This document shows, piece by piece, positions 55,501 to 64,000 of a stretch of 64,000 bases of DNA. The position numbers were made by a program, and so were the translations under genes. Each line of letters begins with the position of its first letter. Position 1 is the first letter of the stretch. The DNA is taken from assembly GCA_021773035.1 (NCBI GenBank), contig JAJFKU010000055.1, positions 1 to 64,000 on the forward strand, in the 5' to 3' direction. The stretch comes from Woeseiaceae bacterium (GTDB taxonomy: Bacteria; Pseudomonadota; Gammaproteobacteria; Steroidobacterales; Woeseiaceae). Below the pieces are notes generated by a model that ran no database searches, had not been told where the DNA came from, and saw nothing but the letters and a program-made list of their open reading frames with translations.

Positions 55501-55686
55501 ATCGGTGAAGTTGACGATCAGGGCAATCTGACTGCCAGTGGTCCTGCATTTGTCAGTGCCGGGACAAGCGCTGACGTTACGGTCAGCTGGAGCGGCCTGC
55601 TATCGAACACGATCTACCTCGGCGGCATATCGCACATTACGCCACAGGCACTCTCCGAGCTGACGATAGTTACGATCGGCAACTGA
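52522..55686 (+). CDS. Secreted S8 subtilase with PA and Fn3-like domains
   Basis: This 1054-aa secreted protease starts at GTG with a signal peptide (LLLCGLLLTAASVSAQ). An I9-type propeptide (about 40-150) is followed by the catalytic domain with Asp184 (AVIDSGIAPEH), His288 (GHGTHTAT) and Ser634 (LSGTSMSTPHVAG). A PA domain is inserted between His and Ser (about 470-570). After it comes an Fn3-like domain of the plant cucumisin type (ITRRVTNVGDDGASYRI) and a C-terminal pre-peptidase-like domain (LDLYVYYC). This architecture is that of plant-like subtilases with added export domain; it probably digests extracellular protein. Neighbours give no hint of a specific target. Confidence 0.92.
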   Translation: MKTNRALLLCGLLLTAASVSAQNKSVITAADNLQLGGAEDPATTKVYVVQLRSPSAAEHHAALTKSFAAAAPGSKPRLDKSNAGIEAYTKTLEGEQRSVLSKMGPGVRPIYSYKYGLNGFAARMSVAQAQKLRGLDEVLNVWEDEVRPLATRHSLSFLGLFDSDDGLRSQQELDGDGVVIAVIDSGIAPEHPALQDTRQADRPRVCSSSWGETSVLGKWLCRRYDKEPDVLDFEPAENWSGICQAGEEFLESDCNNKLIGARWFVDGASDTGPIDENEFRSPRDADGHGTHTATTAAGNRTSASIFGTLIGDVEGVAPRARIAVYKACWLRPQESRASCNTSDLARAVDAAVADGVDIISYSVGNSMRQLTAPDDVALMGAAKAGILTIVAAGNEGPNLATIGSPAGSPWVITAAASTRSGESSVEAMEIAEPPSIAGRYATREAEFSPPLSDRDPIEGELVLVDDGDETLPSGDPGVSSDGCQALINGSEVSGKIALMQRSGCPFTDMVRNAEDAGAIAVLVYNIAGGPVLMLGDTGLVDIPALMIGQADGNLILAEFDAGNTVSVVLEKSLLLTTADSGNVMASFSARGPAPLPDVLKPDVTAPGVNIIAGFTPRPANATPGENFAYLSGTSMSTPHVAGVAALLRQAHPEWSPATIRSALMTTARQDLQLPDSISAANPFDYGAGHIVPNDALRPGLVYDVSDDEYDAFACGIASPAVTQARCDSLAASDLSFLPRDINQPSIAVSRLADRQTITRRVTNVGDDGASYRIAVEAPPGIAVEVSPPTISIGPGESASYDVTLGYESGPLDQWRFGALTWSSGDFEVRSTIAVKPASITAPTEITSVGGSGSETFAVQFGYNGSYNLGVHGLNLPYVEDRFVANDPTKTFTRRSSAGVTEHVLIVPQNQLFLRFSLFDALTDGNDDLDLYVYYCGTDGSVCNRIGESGEQTSQEQFNLYRPAAGVYGVYVHGFETDQINGGPGSNYSLLAWSIGEVDDQGNLTASGPAFVSAGTSADVTVSWSGLLSNTIYLGGISHITPQALSELTIVTIGN

Positions 55687-55688
55687 TC

Positions 55689-56285
55689 TCAGCGCTTCTT
55701 CGACGCCATTGCTTTGCAGGGCTTATGACGAAAACAAGCCGTCACGTGGTCGTTTACCATGCCTGTCGCCTGCATATGCGCGTAGATGATAGTGCTGCCG
55801 ACGAACTTGAAGCCGCGCTTTTTCAGGTCTTTCGACAGCGCGTCGGATTCTGCTGACGTTGCCGGAATATCACCGTCTTTTTTGAAGCGTGTCTGTATCG
55901 GCGCACCGTCGACAAAGCCCCAGATGTATTCGCAGAAACTACCGTACTCCTTTTGCACCTTGAGGAATGCCCTGGCATTGCCAACGGCGGAATTCACCTT
56001 TAGGCGGTTTCTGACGATTGCCGGGTTCTGCAGCAGTTTTTGAATGCGCTTTTCCGTAAACCTCGCGACCTTCGCAGGATCGAATTCAGCAAATGCTTTC
56101 CGGTATCCCTCGCGTTTGTTCAGTATCGTTGACCAACTGAGGCCCGCCTGGGCACCTTCGAGAATGAGGAATTCAAACTGCACACGGTCATCCCAGACCG
56201 GAACGCCCCATTCCTTATCGTGGTACTCAATATAGTCGAGGCTAACGCCCTCGGCCCATTTACAACGTACTACCGCTTTTGCCAT
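55689..56285 (-). CDS. tag: DNA-3-methyladenine glycosylase I
   Basis: Tag (198 aa) excises 3-methyladenine. It has the substrate-pocket segments CKWAEGVSLDYIEYHDKEWGVPVWDD (first Cys), FEFLILEGAQAGLSWSTIL with the catalytic Glu and Trp, and the zinc-binding end HVTACFRHKPC. The preferred start is ATG 56285 (MAKAVVRCKW), about 17 codons inside the longest possible frame. It is transcribed after the terminator of the Cys-rich gene, in the same direction, and convergent with the subtilase. Confidence 0.93.
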   Translation of the reverse strand: MAKAVVRCKWAEGVSLDYIEYHDKEWGVPVWDDRVQFEFLILEGAQAGLSWSTILNKREGYRKAFAEFDPAKVARFTEKRIQKLLQNPAIVRNRLKVNSAVGNARAFLKVQKEYGSFCEYIWGFVDGAPIQTRFKKDGDIPATSAESDALSKDLKKRGFKFVGSTIIYAHMQATGMVNDHVTACFRHKPCKAMASKKR

Positions 56286-56365
56286 GAGACCGACTTCTGT
56301 TCCGTGAGACTTTGAATGTAGCAGCGCCGCACACAAATCTCAGCATCGATATCTGCGTCATGCGC

Positions 56366-56394
56366 AAAAAAAAGCCCGCGCAATCGCGCGGGCT
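56366..56394 (-). terminator. Intrinsic terminator of the Cys-rich peptide gene
   Basis: On the minus strand AGCCCGCGC pairs with GCGCGGGCT (9 bp, 4-nt loop; plus-strand coordinates 56373-56394) and is followed by eight U residues (complement of 56366-56373). It lies about 33 bp beyond the stop codon. Confidence 0.9.
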
Positions 56395-56426
56395 GATTTT
56401 CTGCTTCTCTATTTGCGAGGGCTTGC

Positions 56427-56864
56427 TTAGATCGAACCACCGCAGGAACCTTCACCGCAGGAACCTTCTGCTTCCTTGTCTTTCTTATCGCCGCCGCAGG
56501 AACCTTCGCCACAGCTGCCTTCACCTTCTTTCTTGTCGCCGCCGCAAGAACCTTCACCGCAGCTACCTTCGCCTTCTTTCTTGTCGCCGCCGCAAGAACC
56601 TTCACCACAGCTGCCTTCGCCTTCTTTCTCGCCTTTATCGCCGCCGCAGGAACCTTCGCCGCAGCTGCCTTCGCCTTCTTTCTTGCCTTTGTCGCCGCCG
56701 CAAGAACCTTCGCCGTTGCCGAGCATGTAACCGACACTCAGATCAGACATTGCGAACGGGCTGTCGATGGCTTCGGCATTAACCGTGCCACTGATTGCAA
56801 ACGACCCGGCCAGTGCAGCGCCAACCGCCAACGCTAATGGTTTTACTACTTTCTTCTGTGACAT
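56427..56864 (-). CDS. Secreted EGSCG-repeat peptide, HvfA/bufferin-like precursor
   Basis: The 145-aa product has a signal peptide (PLALAVGAALAGSFAISGTVNA) and a short leader, then residues 52-143 consist of 11 copies of EGSCG separated by GGDKK-type spacers. This layout resembles HvfA/bufferin RiPP precursors, in which a DUF692 enzyme converts Cys in EGKCG motifs to copper-binding thiooxazoles. Here Lys is replaced by Ser, and neither a DUF692 nor a DUF2063 gene is in the window, so modification cannot be assumed. An AGGAG site precedes the ATG, a terminator follows, and the sigma/DUF3379 genes lie immediately upstream, so it is probably part of that regulon. Confidence 0.75.
   Translation of the reverse strand: MSQKKVVKPLALAVGAALAGSFAISGTVNAEAIDSPFAMSDLSVGYMLGNGEGSCGGDKGKKEGEGSCGEGSCGGDKGEKEGEGSCGEGSCGGDKKEGEGSCGEGSCGGDKKEGEGSCGEGSCGGDKKDKEAEGSCGEGSCGGSI
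56436..56711 (-). repeat. In-gene tandem repeat encoding EGSCG units
   Basis: Near-identical direct repeats of about 42-48 bp encode two EGSCG motifs plus a GGDKK spacer each. Five full units plus a partial first one are visible; spacer length varies (GGDKKEG, GGDKGEKEG, GGDKKDKEA). All in-frame, so unit gain or loss would keep the frame. Confidence 0.85.
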
Positions 56865-56920
56865 TTGTTTCTCTCCTACAGGAATTTGCCCAGGACCGGG
56901 CGTAATCAGAAACCGGAGCT

Positions 56921-57652
56921 TTATGTACTCCAGGCCACTGAACTCAATACGTTTTCTTTCACTCTATCCAACTGCTCTTCGCGCTCTCCGATGATCGCAA
57001 TGCTGCCCTCGCCCACCGACAAAATGACCCCCTGAATACTCACCCCGTCGAGTACGATCGTCTCGCTGATCATTTCATCCGGCATCAGCAGGATCGTAAT
57101 CGGCCCATGCTCTCCCTGAATCACCAGGTGCGGCACTTTATTGCCGTTGATGCTGCAGCTCTGGGCGTAGGTAATCAGACCCGCGTCATGATTCATCGTT
57201 GCAAGATTTTCGGGCACCGCCCACGACAGGCGGCGATCGGACACCGGCGTATCGCTCACGACCAGCGCCATGCGCTCATGATCGACATGCGCCAGGACCT
57301 GCTCGGCAAGCGTATCGCCGGCAACGTCGGTGCCGGTCATGCGGACACCGACCATGACAGCCAGTGCCACGGTTGCAGCAACGGCAAACCAGGTCGGCTT
57401 GGAAAAACTGCGGCGCGCCGGCAATGCAGTCACGTTTTCCGTATCGATGTCGGGCAGCGCCGGCATCTTCAGTTCGGGTACGCCGATCTCCATAGCCGCA
57501 GCGATCTTCTCGTTCAATGCCAGAATTTCGCGGCCATAGGCCTGACAATCGGCACAGGTCTGCGCATGCCCCGTTTCATCCTCAAACCCGGGGTCCGCCG
57601 TCAATGCCTTTTTGTAGTCGTCACAATTCATCATGTCCGTTACCTGGCTCAT
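56921..57652 (-). CDS. DUF3379 family protein, putative anti-sigma factor
   Basis: The 243-aa protein begins with a Cys-rich cytoplasmic segment typical of DUF3379 and zinc-finger anti-sigma factors (MNCDDYKKALTADPG ... HAQTCADCQAYG, with His-x3-Cys-x2-Cys). One membrane helix (TWFAVAATVALAVMVGVRM, about residues 88-106) leads to a periplasmic domain of about 135 residues. It overlaps the sigma-factor gene by ATGA. Most likely it holds the sigma factor inactive at the membrane; the release signal is unknown. Confidence 0.82.
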   Translation of the reverse strand: MSQVTDMMNCDDYKKALTADPGFEDETGHAQTCADCQAYGREILALNEKIAAAMEIGVPELKMPALPDIDTENVTALPARRSFSKPTWFAVAATVALAVMVGVRMTGTDVAGDTLAEQVLAHVDHERMALVVSDTPVSDRRLSWAVPENLATMNHDAGLITYAQSCSINGNKVPHLVIQGEHGPITILLMPDEMISETIVLDGVSIQGVILSVGEGSIAIIGEREEQLDRVKENVLSSVAWST

Positions 57653-58164
57653 GAGTTCACCTCATTCGCCGAATCGTCCTTGAGTTTCAAGCGTGCCCGG
57701 TGCAATCGGGTCAGCACTGCACCCTGCTTGAGTCCCATGAGCTCCGCGATCTCATTGGTGCTGTAGCCCATCAGGACCTGCAGAACCAGGGGTTCGCGAT
57801 AATCGTCATCGAGCCCGTAAATAGCCTCTCTGAGGTCGTTAAGCTCCTCGTTTGGCGCCTCGGCCAGTAAAGCGGACTGAGACCCCGTCAAATTGTCGAT
57901 ATCGACCGTTTCCAAACGACGCCGCTCAAAGTAACGAGCGTTCTCTCGCCGCACGATCGTCAGCAGCCACTGCTTGGCTGCGGCATCGTCGCGCAGGGCG
58001 TCCAAAGACTTCCAGGCGCGCAGCAATGCCTCCTGAACAACATCCTCCGCGATCGACTTGTCCCGACATAGCCAGGCGGCATAACGAAACATGTCCGTAT
58101 GGAAGACGGCCACCAAGCGGTCGAATCTCCGCTTTCTACTGTCCACAGCGTTGCTGTTGTTCAT
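57649..58164 (-). CDS. ECF-type sigma-70 family RNA polymerase sigma factor
   Basis: This 171-aa sigma factor has region 2 (RYAAWLCRDKSIAEDVVQEALLRAWKSLDAL) and region 4 (YREPLVLQVLMGYSTNEIAELMGLKQGAVLTRLHRARLKLK). It is the usual partner of a DUF3379 protein, encoded immediately after and overlapping. The cluster sigma-DUF3379-EGSCG peptide suggests it controls that peptide. Its -35/-10 site could not be picked out with confidence in the 56-bp gap before the peptide gene. Confidence 0.88.
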   Translation of the reverse strand: MNNSNAVDSRKRRFDRLVAVFHTDMFRYAAWLCRDKSIAEDVVQEALLRAWKSLDALRDDAAAKQWLLTIVRRENARYFERRRLETVDIDNLTGSQSALLAEAPNEELNDLREAIYGLDDDYREPLVLQVLMGYSTNEIAELMGLKQGAVLTRLHRARLKLKDDSANEVNS

Positions 58165-58294
58165 ACGAGTTGACCCGCCCCTTTTGATTTTTATTACTGC
58201 CTATGCCCAAAACTGTGATGGGGCCGTGGAAAACGCCGCTAAATATAGGAAAAATAAGAAATTCCCGGTATCATTCTGCGTGACCTTATTCTGA

Positions 58295-59308
<1,014 letters not shown>

Positions 59309-59312
59309 ACTT

Positions 59313-60164
59313 TTGACGGATGAACCCATAGCCGCAACCACCACCATTGATCGTTACGGTGTCATGGGCTATCCGGTATCGCACAGCCGCTCGCCGGTTA
59401 TCCATCGCCTGTTCGCGCTGCAGTCCAGAGAAAACCTGCAGTACGAGTTACTGCAGGTTTCGCCGGAAAAACTGGAAACTGCGGTACGGCAGTTTCAACG
59501 TACCGGCGGCAAGGGTCTTAATATCACGGTGCCGCACAAGTCCGAAGTCGCAAAACTCGTCGACCACAGCAGCGACCGCGCGGCAGTCGCGGGGGCTGTA
59601 AACACACTCACCTTCAGGGACGGCGATATCCACGGCGACAATACCGACGGCGTCGGCCTGCTGCGCGACCTGACGGTGAACCTCGGACTTTCGCTCACGG
59701 GCGCTAACATCCTGATTCTCGGCGCGGGTGGGGCAACGCGCGGCATCCTGGGACCGCTGCTGGAGGCGCAACCGACGACATTGACGATCGCCAACCGATC
59801 TCTCAGCAAAGCACAATCGCTGGTCGAGCACTTCTCAGCTTCAGGCAACGTAACAGCCTGCCGCTTTGACGCGGTACCGGTTACCGAAACCTACGACCTG
59901 ATCATCAACGCAACCTCGGCCGGGCTCAAGGGCGAGGCGCCACCATACCCGGCCAAGGCCATCTCATTACAGACCTTCTGTTATGACCTGTCATACGGGC
60001 TAAAACCGACGCCATTCAGCGGCTGGGCACGCGAATCCGGCGCCGGGCGCTCCGTGATGGGCTGGGGCATGCTGGTCGAACAGGCCGCTGAGTCGTTCAA
60101 CATCTGGCGAGGCATTCGTCCCGATACCGGACCCGTGCTCAAACAGATGTCCATCAGCGCCTGA
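59313..60164 (+). CDS. aroE: Shikimate dehydrogenase (NADP+)
   Basis: AroE (283 aa) reduces 3-dehydroshikimate in aromatic amino-acid synthesis. YGVMGYPVSHSRSPVIHRLF carries the substrate-binding Ser pair, NITVPHKSEV the catalytic Lys, NTDGVGLLRDL the catalytic Asp, and ILILGAGGATRGIL the NADP site. The TTG start at 59313 is chosen because GGAG lies seven bases upstream; a TTG at 59286 would overlap hemB. Convergent with gor. Confidence 0.93.
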   Translation: MTDEPIAATTTIDRYGVMGYPVSHSRSPVIHRLFALQSRENLQYELLQVSPEKLETAVRQFQRTGGKGLNITVPHKSEVAKLVDHSSDRAAVAGAVNTLTFRDGDIHGDNTDGVGLLRDLTVNLGLSLTGANILILGAGGATRGILGPLLEAQPTTLTIANRSLSKAQSLVEHFSASGNVTACRFDAVPVTETYDLIINATSAGLKGEAPPYPAKAISLQTFCYDLSYGLKPTPFSGWARESGAGRSVMGWGMLVEQAAESFNIWRGIRPDTGPVLKQMSISA

Positions 60165-60173
60165 CCGCAAAGC

Positions 60174-61520
60174 TCAGCGCATCGTCACGACTTCTTCCGC
60201 ACTTGTCGGGTGAATCGCCACGGTATCGTCAAAGTCCTTCTTTGTCGCACCCATACGCATAGCGACCGCGAATCCCTGCATCATTTCATCGGCACCTTCA
60301 CCGAACACGTGGCAGCCAACGACCCGCTCGTCGCTGCCCGTCGTGATCAGCTTCATCGCGGATCGCTGTTTGTCTTCGCCGAGCGCGTAGTACATCGGCG
60401 TGAAACCGGTCGAATAAACCTTGATGTTATCTCCGTACTCGGCGCGAGCTTCTTCCTCGGTCATGCCGACCGTGCCGATAGTCGGGTGACTGAAAACAAC
60501 GGTCGGTATCAGTCGATAGTCCAGATGACGACCATCCATGCCGCCATACAAACGATCGGCAAGGCGCCGCCCGGCGGCTATTGCAACCGGGGTCAGCGCC
60601 GCACGGCCCGTTACGTCGCCGAGCGCGTAGATGTTCTCGACATTGGTTTGCTGCAACTCGTCCGTCGGCACAAATCCACGCTTATCCAGGCTGACGGAGG
60701 CCTTGCCCACATCCAGCGACTCGGTATTGGGCGCCCGCCCAATAGCCCAAACAACCGTGTCGTAAGGACCGAACTCCCGGCCGTCGGCGGCATGTAACAG
60801 CAATCCTGCCCCGGTCTTGCGTAACGACTGTGGAATCACACCGGTATCGAGCACAATGCCACTGTTGCGCATGGCGTCCATAAGTTCGCTGCTCAGCATT
60901 TTGTCGAAATCCCGCAGCACAGAATCCTTGCGCACAACCACGTTTGTTTTGCTGCCCAGCCCGTTAAAGATACCGGCCAGCTCGACGGCGATGTAGCCGC
61001 TGCCAACTATCAACACCCGCTCCGGCCGCTCTTTCAACTCGAAGAAACCGTCGGAAGTAATACCAAGTTCTGCACCGGGGATGTCGGGGACAACGGGACG
61101 GCCGCCGCTCGCGATAACGATGCGCTCTGCCTGATACTCCGTATCGTCCACGGCAACGGTATGCGCGTCGATAAAGCGCGCTGCACCCTTGATATGCGTT
61201 ACACCGCGCTTATCGAGATTGTTGCTGTATATACCATTGAGACGGCTAACATAACTATCGCGTCCTGACTTGAGCGCATTCCAGTCGTGGCCACCCACGG
61301 ACAGTTCGTAACCATAATCTGCTGCGTGGTGTATTTGATGAGCATGATGCGCCGCATACCACATCACTTTCTTCGGCACGCAGCCCACGTTAACGCAGGT
61401 GCCACCCAGGGGTGCGTACTCCACTACGGCCGCGTTCACGCCATATTCCGCGGCGCGCTGTGCATGCGCCAGCCCACCACTACCCCCACCGATGACCAAC
61501 AGATCAAATCGTTCTATCAC
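60174..61520 (-). CDS. gor: Glutathione-disulfide reductase
   Basis: Gor (448 aa from GTG 61520, GGAG six bases upstream) uses NADPH to reduce glutathione disulfide. FAD motif [17 protein letters not shown], redox disulfide Cys42/Cys47 in [18 protein letters not shown] motif [21 protein letters not shown] [17 protein letters not shown], and the C-terminal His-Glu active site ([13 protein letters not shown]). It is divergent from prlC. Confidence 0.94.
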   Translation of the reverse strand: MIERFDLLVIGGGSGGLAHAQRAAEYGVNAAVVEYAPLGGTCVNVGCVPKKVMWYAAHHAHQIHHAADYGYELSVGGHDWNALKSGRDSYVSRLNGIYSNNLDKRGVTHIKGAARFIDAHTVAVDDTEYQAERIVIASGGRPVVPDIPGAELGITSDGFFELKERPERVLIVGSGYIAVELAGIFNGLGSKTNVVVRKDSVLRDFDKMLSSELMDAMRNSGIVLDTGVIPQSLRKTGAGLLLHAADGREFGPYDTVVWAIGRAPNTESLDVGKASVSLDKRGFVPTDELQQTNVENIYALGDVTGRAALTPVAIAAGRRLADRLYGGMDGRHLDYRLIPTVVFSHPTIGTVGMTEEEARAEYGDNIKVYSTGFTPMYYALGEDKQRSAMKLITTGSDERVVGCHVFGEGADEMMQGFAVAMRMGATKKDFDDTVAIHPTSAEEVVTMR

Positions 61521-61611
61521 CAAAAACTCCTTTATCTACGCTGCATTTCACCTGCTATAAGCCGGTGGCTCTGCTAATATGCGGCGCTCGAAAACGATAT
61601 CAAGCGACTCC

Positions 61612-63633
61612 ATGAATAACCCGCTCCTCGACACTTCTTCGCTGCCTCGTTTTGGCGACATTAGCCCGGATCACGTATTACCGGCGATCGAGCACGTGAT
61701 CTCAACACACCGCAAACACCTTGATGCGCTGCTGAGCAAGAATGCCGACCCGAGCTTTGACTCACTGGTCGTTCCAGTCGAGCTGATGGAGCATGAACTC
61801 GGTCGCGTCTGGTCACCCGTGACTCATCTGCAAAGTGTACTCGGATCTCCTGACTGGCGTGAGGCTTACAAACAGGCCCTCCCGTTATTGACCCAGCACG
61901 GCACCGAAATATCACAGAACATTCGTTTGCAACGTGCCTATACCGGTGTCGGGAAGTCCTTGCCCGCCGATGCCAGCGAGTCACAGCGCCGCGTCGTGGA
62001 CCACGCACTGCGGGATTTTCATCTCGCCGGCGTCGACCTGCCGGAATCGGACAAAGACCGGTTCAAGGAAATCATGCAGGAACTTGCAGCGGTACAGGCA
62101 AGCTTCGAGCACAAGGTGCAGGATGCGGCGGATGCCTGGTCTTTACATGTTCTCGATGAGAATGAACTTGCCGGCATTCCGAAACAGGCGATGGAAAGAG
62201 CCGCGGAGGATGCCGCCGGAAAAAGCCTGACCGGCTGGCTGTGGTCCCTGGACTATCCGACCTACGATTCGATAATGACGCATGCGCACGATCGCCAGCT
62301 GCGGGAAAAAATGTATCGCGCATGGACTACACGCGGTTCCGACCAGGGCGACGACCCCGAGTGGGATAACAGCGAAAATATCGAGACCATTCTTGCCCTG
62401 CGTCATGAAGTTGCCAATCTCGTCGGCTACAGGAGCTTTGCCGATTATTCTCTGGCGACCAAAATGGCCAGCTCGACTGACGAGGTTCTCGACTTCCTGC
62501 ACGAACTTGCGGCCAGCACCCGGGGCGCTGCCGAAAAGGAGCTATCCGATCTGCAGGAATTTGCCGGTATGGAGCTCAGGCCGTGGGACGTGACGTTTTG
62601 GCTGGAGAAGTACAAACAAGCCAAGTTCTCTGTGTCTAATGAAGATTTGCGACAGTACTTTCCTGCCGGCAAGGTAATCAATGGTTTGTTCTCGCTGGCC
62701 GCAAAACTCTACAACGTCGAACTGCTCGAGCAGACCGATGTTGCTGTCTGGCATCGGGACGCCCGCTATTTTTCGGTCAAAAACTCCGACGACGCGATTA
62801 TCGGCGGTTTCTATACCGACATATACGCTCGCAATGGCAAGCGCAACGGCGCCTGGATCGACGAATGTATCGGTCGCCAGGACATCAATGGCAGCGCTGC
62901 GCTGCCGGTCGGATACCTGGTTTGCAACTTTCCACCACCGGACGATAGTGGTTTATCGCTGCTTACCCACGACGACGTGGTGACATTGTTCCACGAGTTC
63001 GGCCACATGTTGCATCACCTGCTTACGCGCATCGATCTGCCGAGCATCTCGGGTATCAACGGCGTGCCGTGGGATGCCGTCGAATTGCCGAGCCAGTTCA
63101 TGGAAAACTTCGCGTGGAGTTACGAGGTCCTTCGCGACTGCTCCGCACATTCGGAATCCGGACAAGCACTGCCACGGCAATTATTCGACAAACTTGAGCA
63201 AAGCCGGAATGCAGGCGCCGGACTTGCGATGCTGCGGCAGCTTGAGCTCGCAATGTTCGACTTCAGGCTGCATGCCGAGTACGACCCCAAACAGATCGTT
63301 TCTTCGCTTGAAATGTTGCACGCGGTTCGCAAAGAGGTGTCGCTGCTCGAGCATCCCGACTACAACCGTCTGCCGCATGCCTTCTCGCATATCTTTGCCG
63401 GCGGCTACGCGGCCGGCTACTACAGCTATAAGTGGGCCGAAGTACTCGCGGCAGATGCCTTTTCTGCTTTCGAGGAAGCCGGCATATTCGACCCCGCAAC
63501 CGCGCAGCGCTTTCGTCGCGAAATTCTCGAGGTCGGCGGCAGCCGCGACATCATGCAGGCTTACATTGCGTTCCGTGGCCGCAAGCCGACGATCGATGCT
63601 CTGCTGCGACAAAACGGTATTCAGGCACGTTGA
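61612..63633 (+). CDS. prlC: Oligopeptidase A (M3 family metallopeptidase)
   Basis: PrlC (673 aa from ATG 61612) degrades cytoplasmic peptides, including signal-peptide fragments. The zinc motif HEFGH spans 461-465 (LFHEFGHMLHHLL), followed by the third ligand Glu in ELPSQFMENFAW, and the C-terminal YYSYKWAEVLAADAFSAF block binds substrate. Start upstream (61579) would add unsupported residues. Its stop overlaps the TTG start of xthA by 4 bases. Confidence 0.95.
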   Translation: MNNPLLDTSSLPRFGDISPDHVLPAIEHVISTHRKHLDALLSKNADPSFDSLVVPVELMEHELGRVWSPVTHLQSVLGSPDWREAYKQALPLLTQHGTEISQNIRLQRAYTGVGKSLPADASESQRRVVDHALRDFHLAGVDLPESDKDRFKEIMQELAAVQASFEHKVQDAADAWSLHVLDENELAGIPKQAMERAAEDAAGKSLTGWLWSLDYPTYDSIMTHAHDRQLREKMYRAWTTRGSDQGDDPEWDNSENIETILALRHEVANLVGYRSFADYSLATKMASSTDEVLDFLHELAASTRGAAEKELSDLQEFAGMELRPWDVTFWLEKYKQAKFSVSNEDLRQYFPAGKVINGLFSLAAKLYNVELLEQTDVAVWHRDARYFSVKNSDDAIIGGFYTDIYARNGKRNGAWIDECIGRQDINGSAALPVGYLVCNFPPPDDSGLSLLTHDDVVTLFHEFGHMLHHLLTRIDLPSISGINGVPWDAVELPSQFMENFAWSYEVLRDCSAHSESGQALPRQLFDKLEQSRNAGAGLAMLRQLELAMFDFRLHAEYDPKQIVSSLEMLHAVRKEVSLLEHPDYNRLPHAFSHIFAGGYAAGYYSYKWAEVLAADAFSAFEEAGIFDPATAQRFRREILEVGGSRDIMQAYIAFRGRKPTIDALLRQNGIQAR

Positions 63634-64000
63634 AGATCGCCACCTGGAATGTCAACTCGATGAATGTGCGCCGGCCACACGTCATTGAGTGGCTGCAGAC
63701 ACATGATCCTGACGTGTTGGTGCTGCAGGAAATAAAACAACTCACCGAAAAATTCCCGGCTGATGAGCTTCAGACCCTCGGTTACCACTCGATTGCGAGC
63801 GGTCAGAAAACATATAACGGCGTCGCCGTTGTCAGCAAGGAAGCACCCGCAGCGGCGGTTACCGATTTCCCTGGTCTCGAAGACCCGCAAAGGCGCGTAC
63901 TCGCCAGCACCATCAATGGCGTCCGGGTCATTAATCTGTACATTCCGAACGGCTCGGAAGTAGGCTCCGAAAAATACGACTACAAGCTTCGCTGGCTGGC
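63630..64000 (+). CDS. xthA: Exodeoxyribonuclease III, N-terminal part (runs off window)
   Basis: The frame starts at TTG 63630, overlapping the prlC stop, and reads 123 codons to the window end. It begins KIATWNVNSMNVRRPHVIEWL, with the Asn metal-binding motif, then VLVLQEIKQLTEKFP with the catalytic Glu, and YNGVAVVSKE. This is the XthA/AP-endonuclease fold that cleaves at abasic sites. The catalytic His and Asp near the C-terminus lie beyond the window. Confidence 0.92.
   Translation, partial: MKIATWNVNSMNVRRPHVIEWLQTHDPDVLVLQEIKQLTEKFPADELQTLGYHSIASGQKTYNGVAVVSKEAPAAAVTDFPGLEDPQRRVLASTINGVRVINLYIPNGSEVGSEKYDYKLRWL

Noticed and set aside
56436..56711. CRISPR-like array
   Set aside because: The repeats are in frame, code for EGSCG units, have no unique spacers and no cas genes are near.
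56476..56730. Proline/serine-rich frame antisense to the EGSCG gene
   Set aside because: It is the complement of the GEGSCG repeat; no ribosome site, signal peptide or independent support.

Overview
The window is a chromosomal segment of a GC-rich gammaproteobacterium. The evidence is a dense housekeeping gene set with gammaproteobacterial gene orders (def-fmt-rsmB-DUF4390-ntrY-ntrX; dprA-smg-topA-tsaC-hemF; hemB-aroE; prlC-xthA) together with a proteobacterial dedicated sortase system of the kind known mainly from marine gammaproteobacteria. The genus cannot be fixed from the sequence alone; a marine, aerobic heterotroph is a reasonable inference (oxygen-dependent HemF, thiolase, Na+/alanine symporter). 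No rRNA, tRNA or CRISPR array was seen.

Layout. 1-133: tail of an IS30-family transposase at the left edge. 208-2727: gamma-glutamylcyclotransferase-like protein, exported VOC protein, MATE transporter. 2785-8289: class GN sortase, its VIT/vWA surface target and a divergent two-component system (pdsR-pdsS). 8274-15351: gltBD glutamate synthase and two small lipoproteins. 15463-26631: DUF924 protein, the first copy of a structured repeat, a second MATE transporter, thiolase, AGCS symporter, hemH, a VOC protein, SDR, fructosamine kinase, flap endonuclease and HNH nuclease. 26665-29602: pntAB transhydrogenase. 29675-31355: ECF sigma factor, DUF3619, a small protein and DUF3106. 31470-37289: priA, argS, SPOR protein and CapA. 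37269-44259: ntrX-ntrY-DUF4390-rsmB-fmt-def (minus strand). 44541-51819: LysM lipoprotein, the second repeat copy, dprA, smg, topA, tsaC, hemF. 51919-58164: AhpD-like protein, a large subtilase, tag, then a sigma/DUF3379/Cys-rich-peptide cluster. 58301-64000: hemB, aroE, gor, prlC and the start of xthA.

Working together. Three heme genes (hemH, hemF, hemB) lie here but are dispersed. The pds genes form one regulon: a CBM9-like sensor kinase and its regulator face the sortase and target across a 118-bp divergent intergenic region. The sigma/DUF3379 pair probably controls a secreted EGSCG-repeat peptide resembling copper-binding RiPP precursors, but no maturation gene is in view.

The least explained structure is a repeat of about 295 bp present twice (16205-16498 and 45802-46094) in opposite orientations. 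Each copy folds into a closing stem plus two long hairpins. The two 23-nt hairpin loops are nearly perfect complements of each other. Stem substitutions between copies keep pairing, and G.U pairs favour one strand. It matches no element I recognise and is the strongest candidate for an undescribed system in the window.
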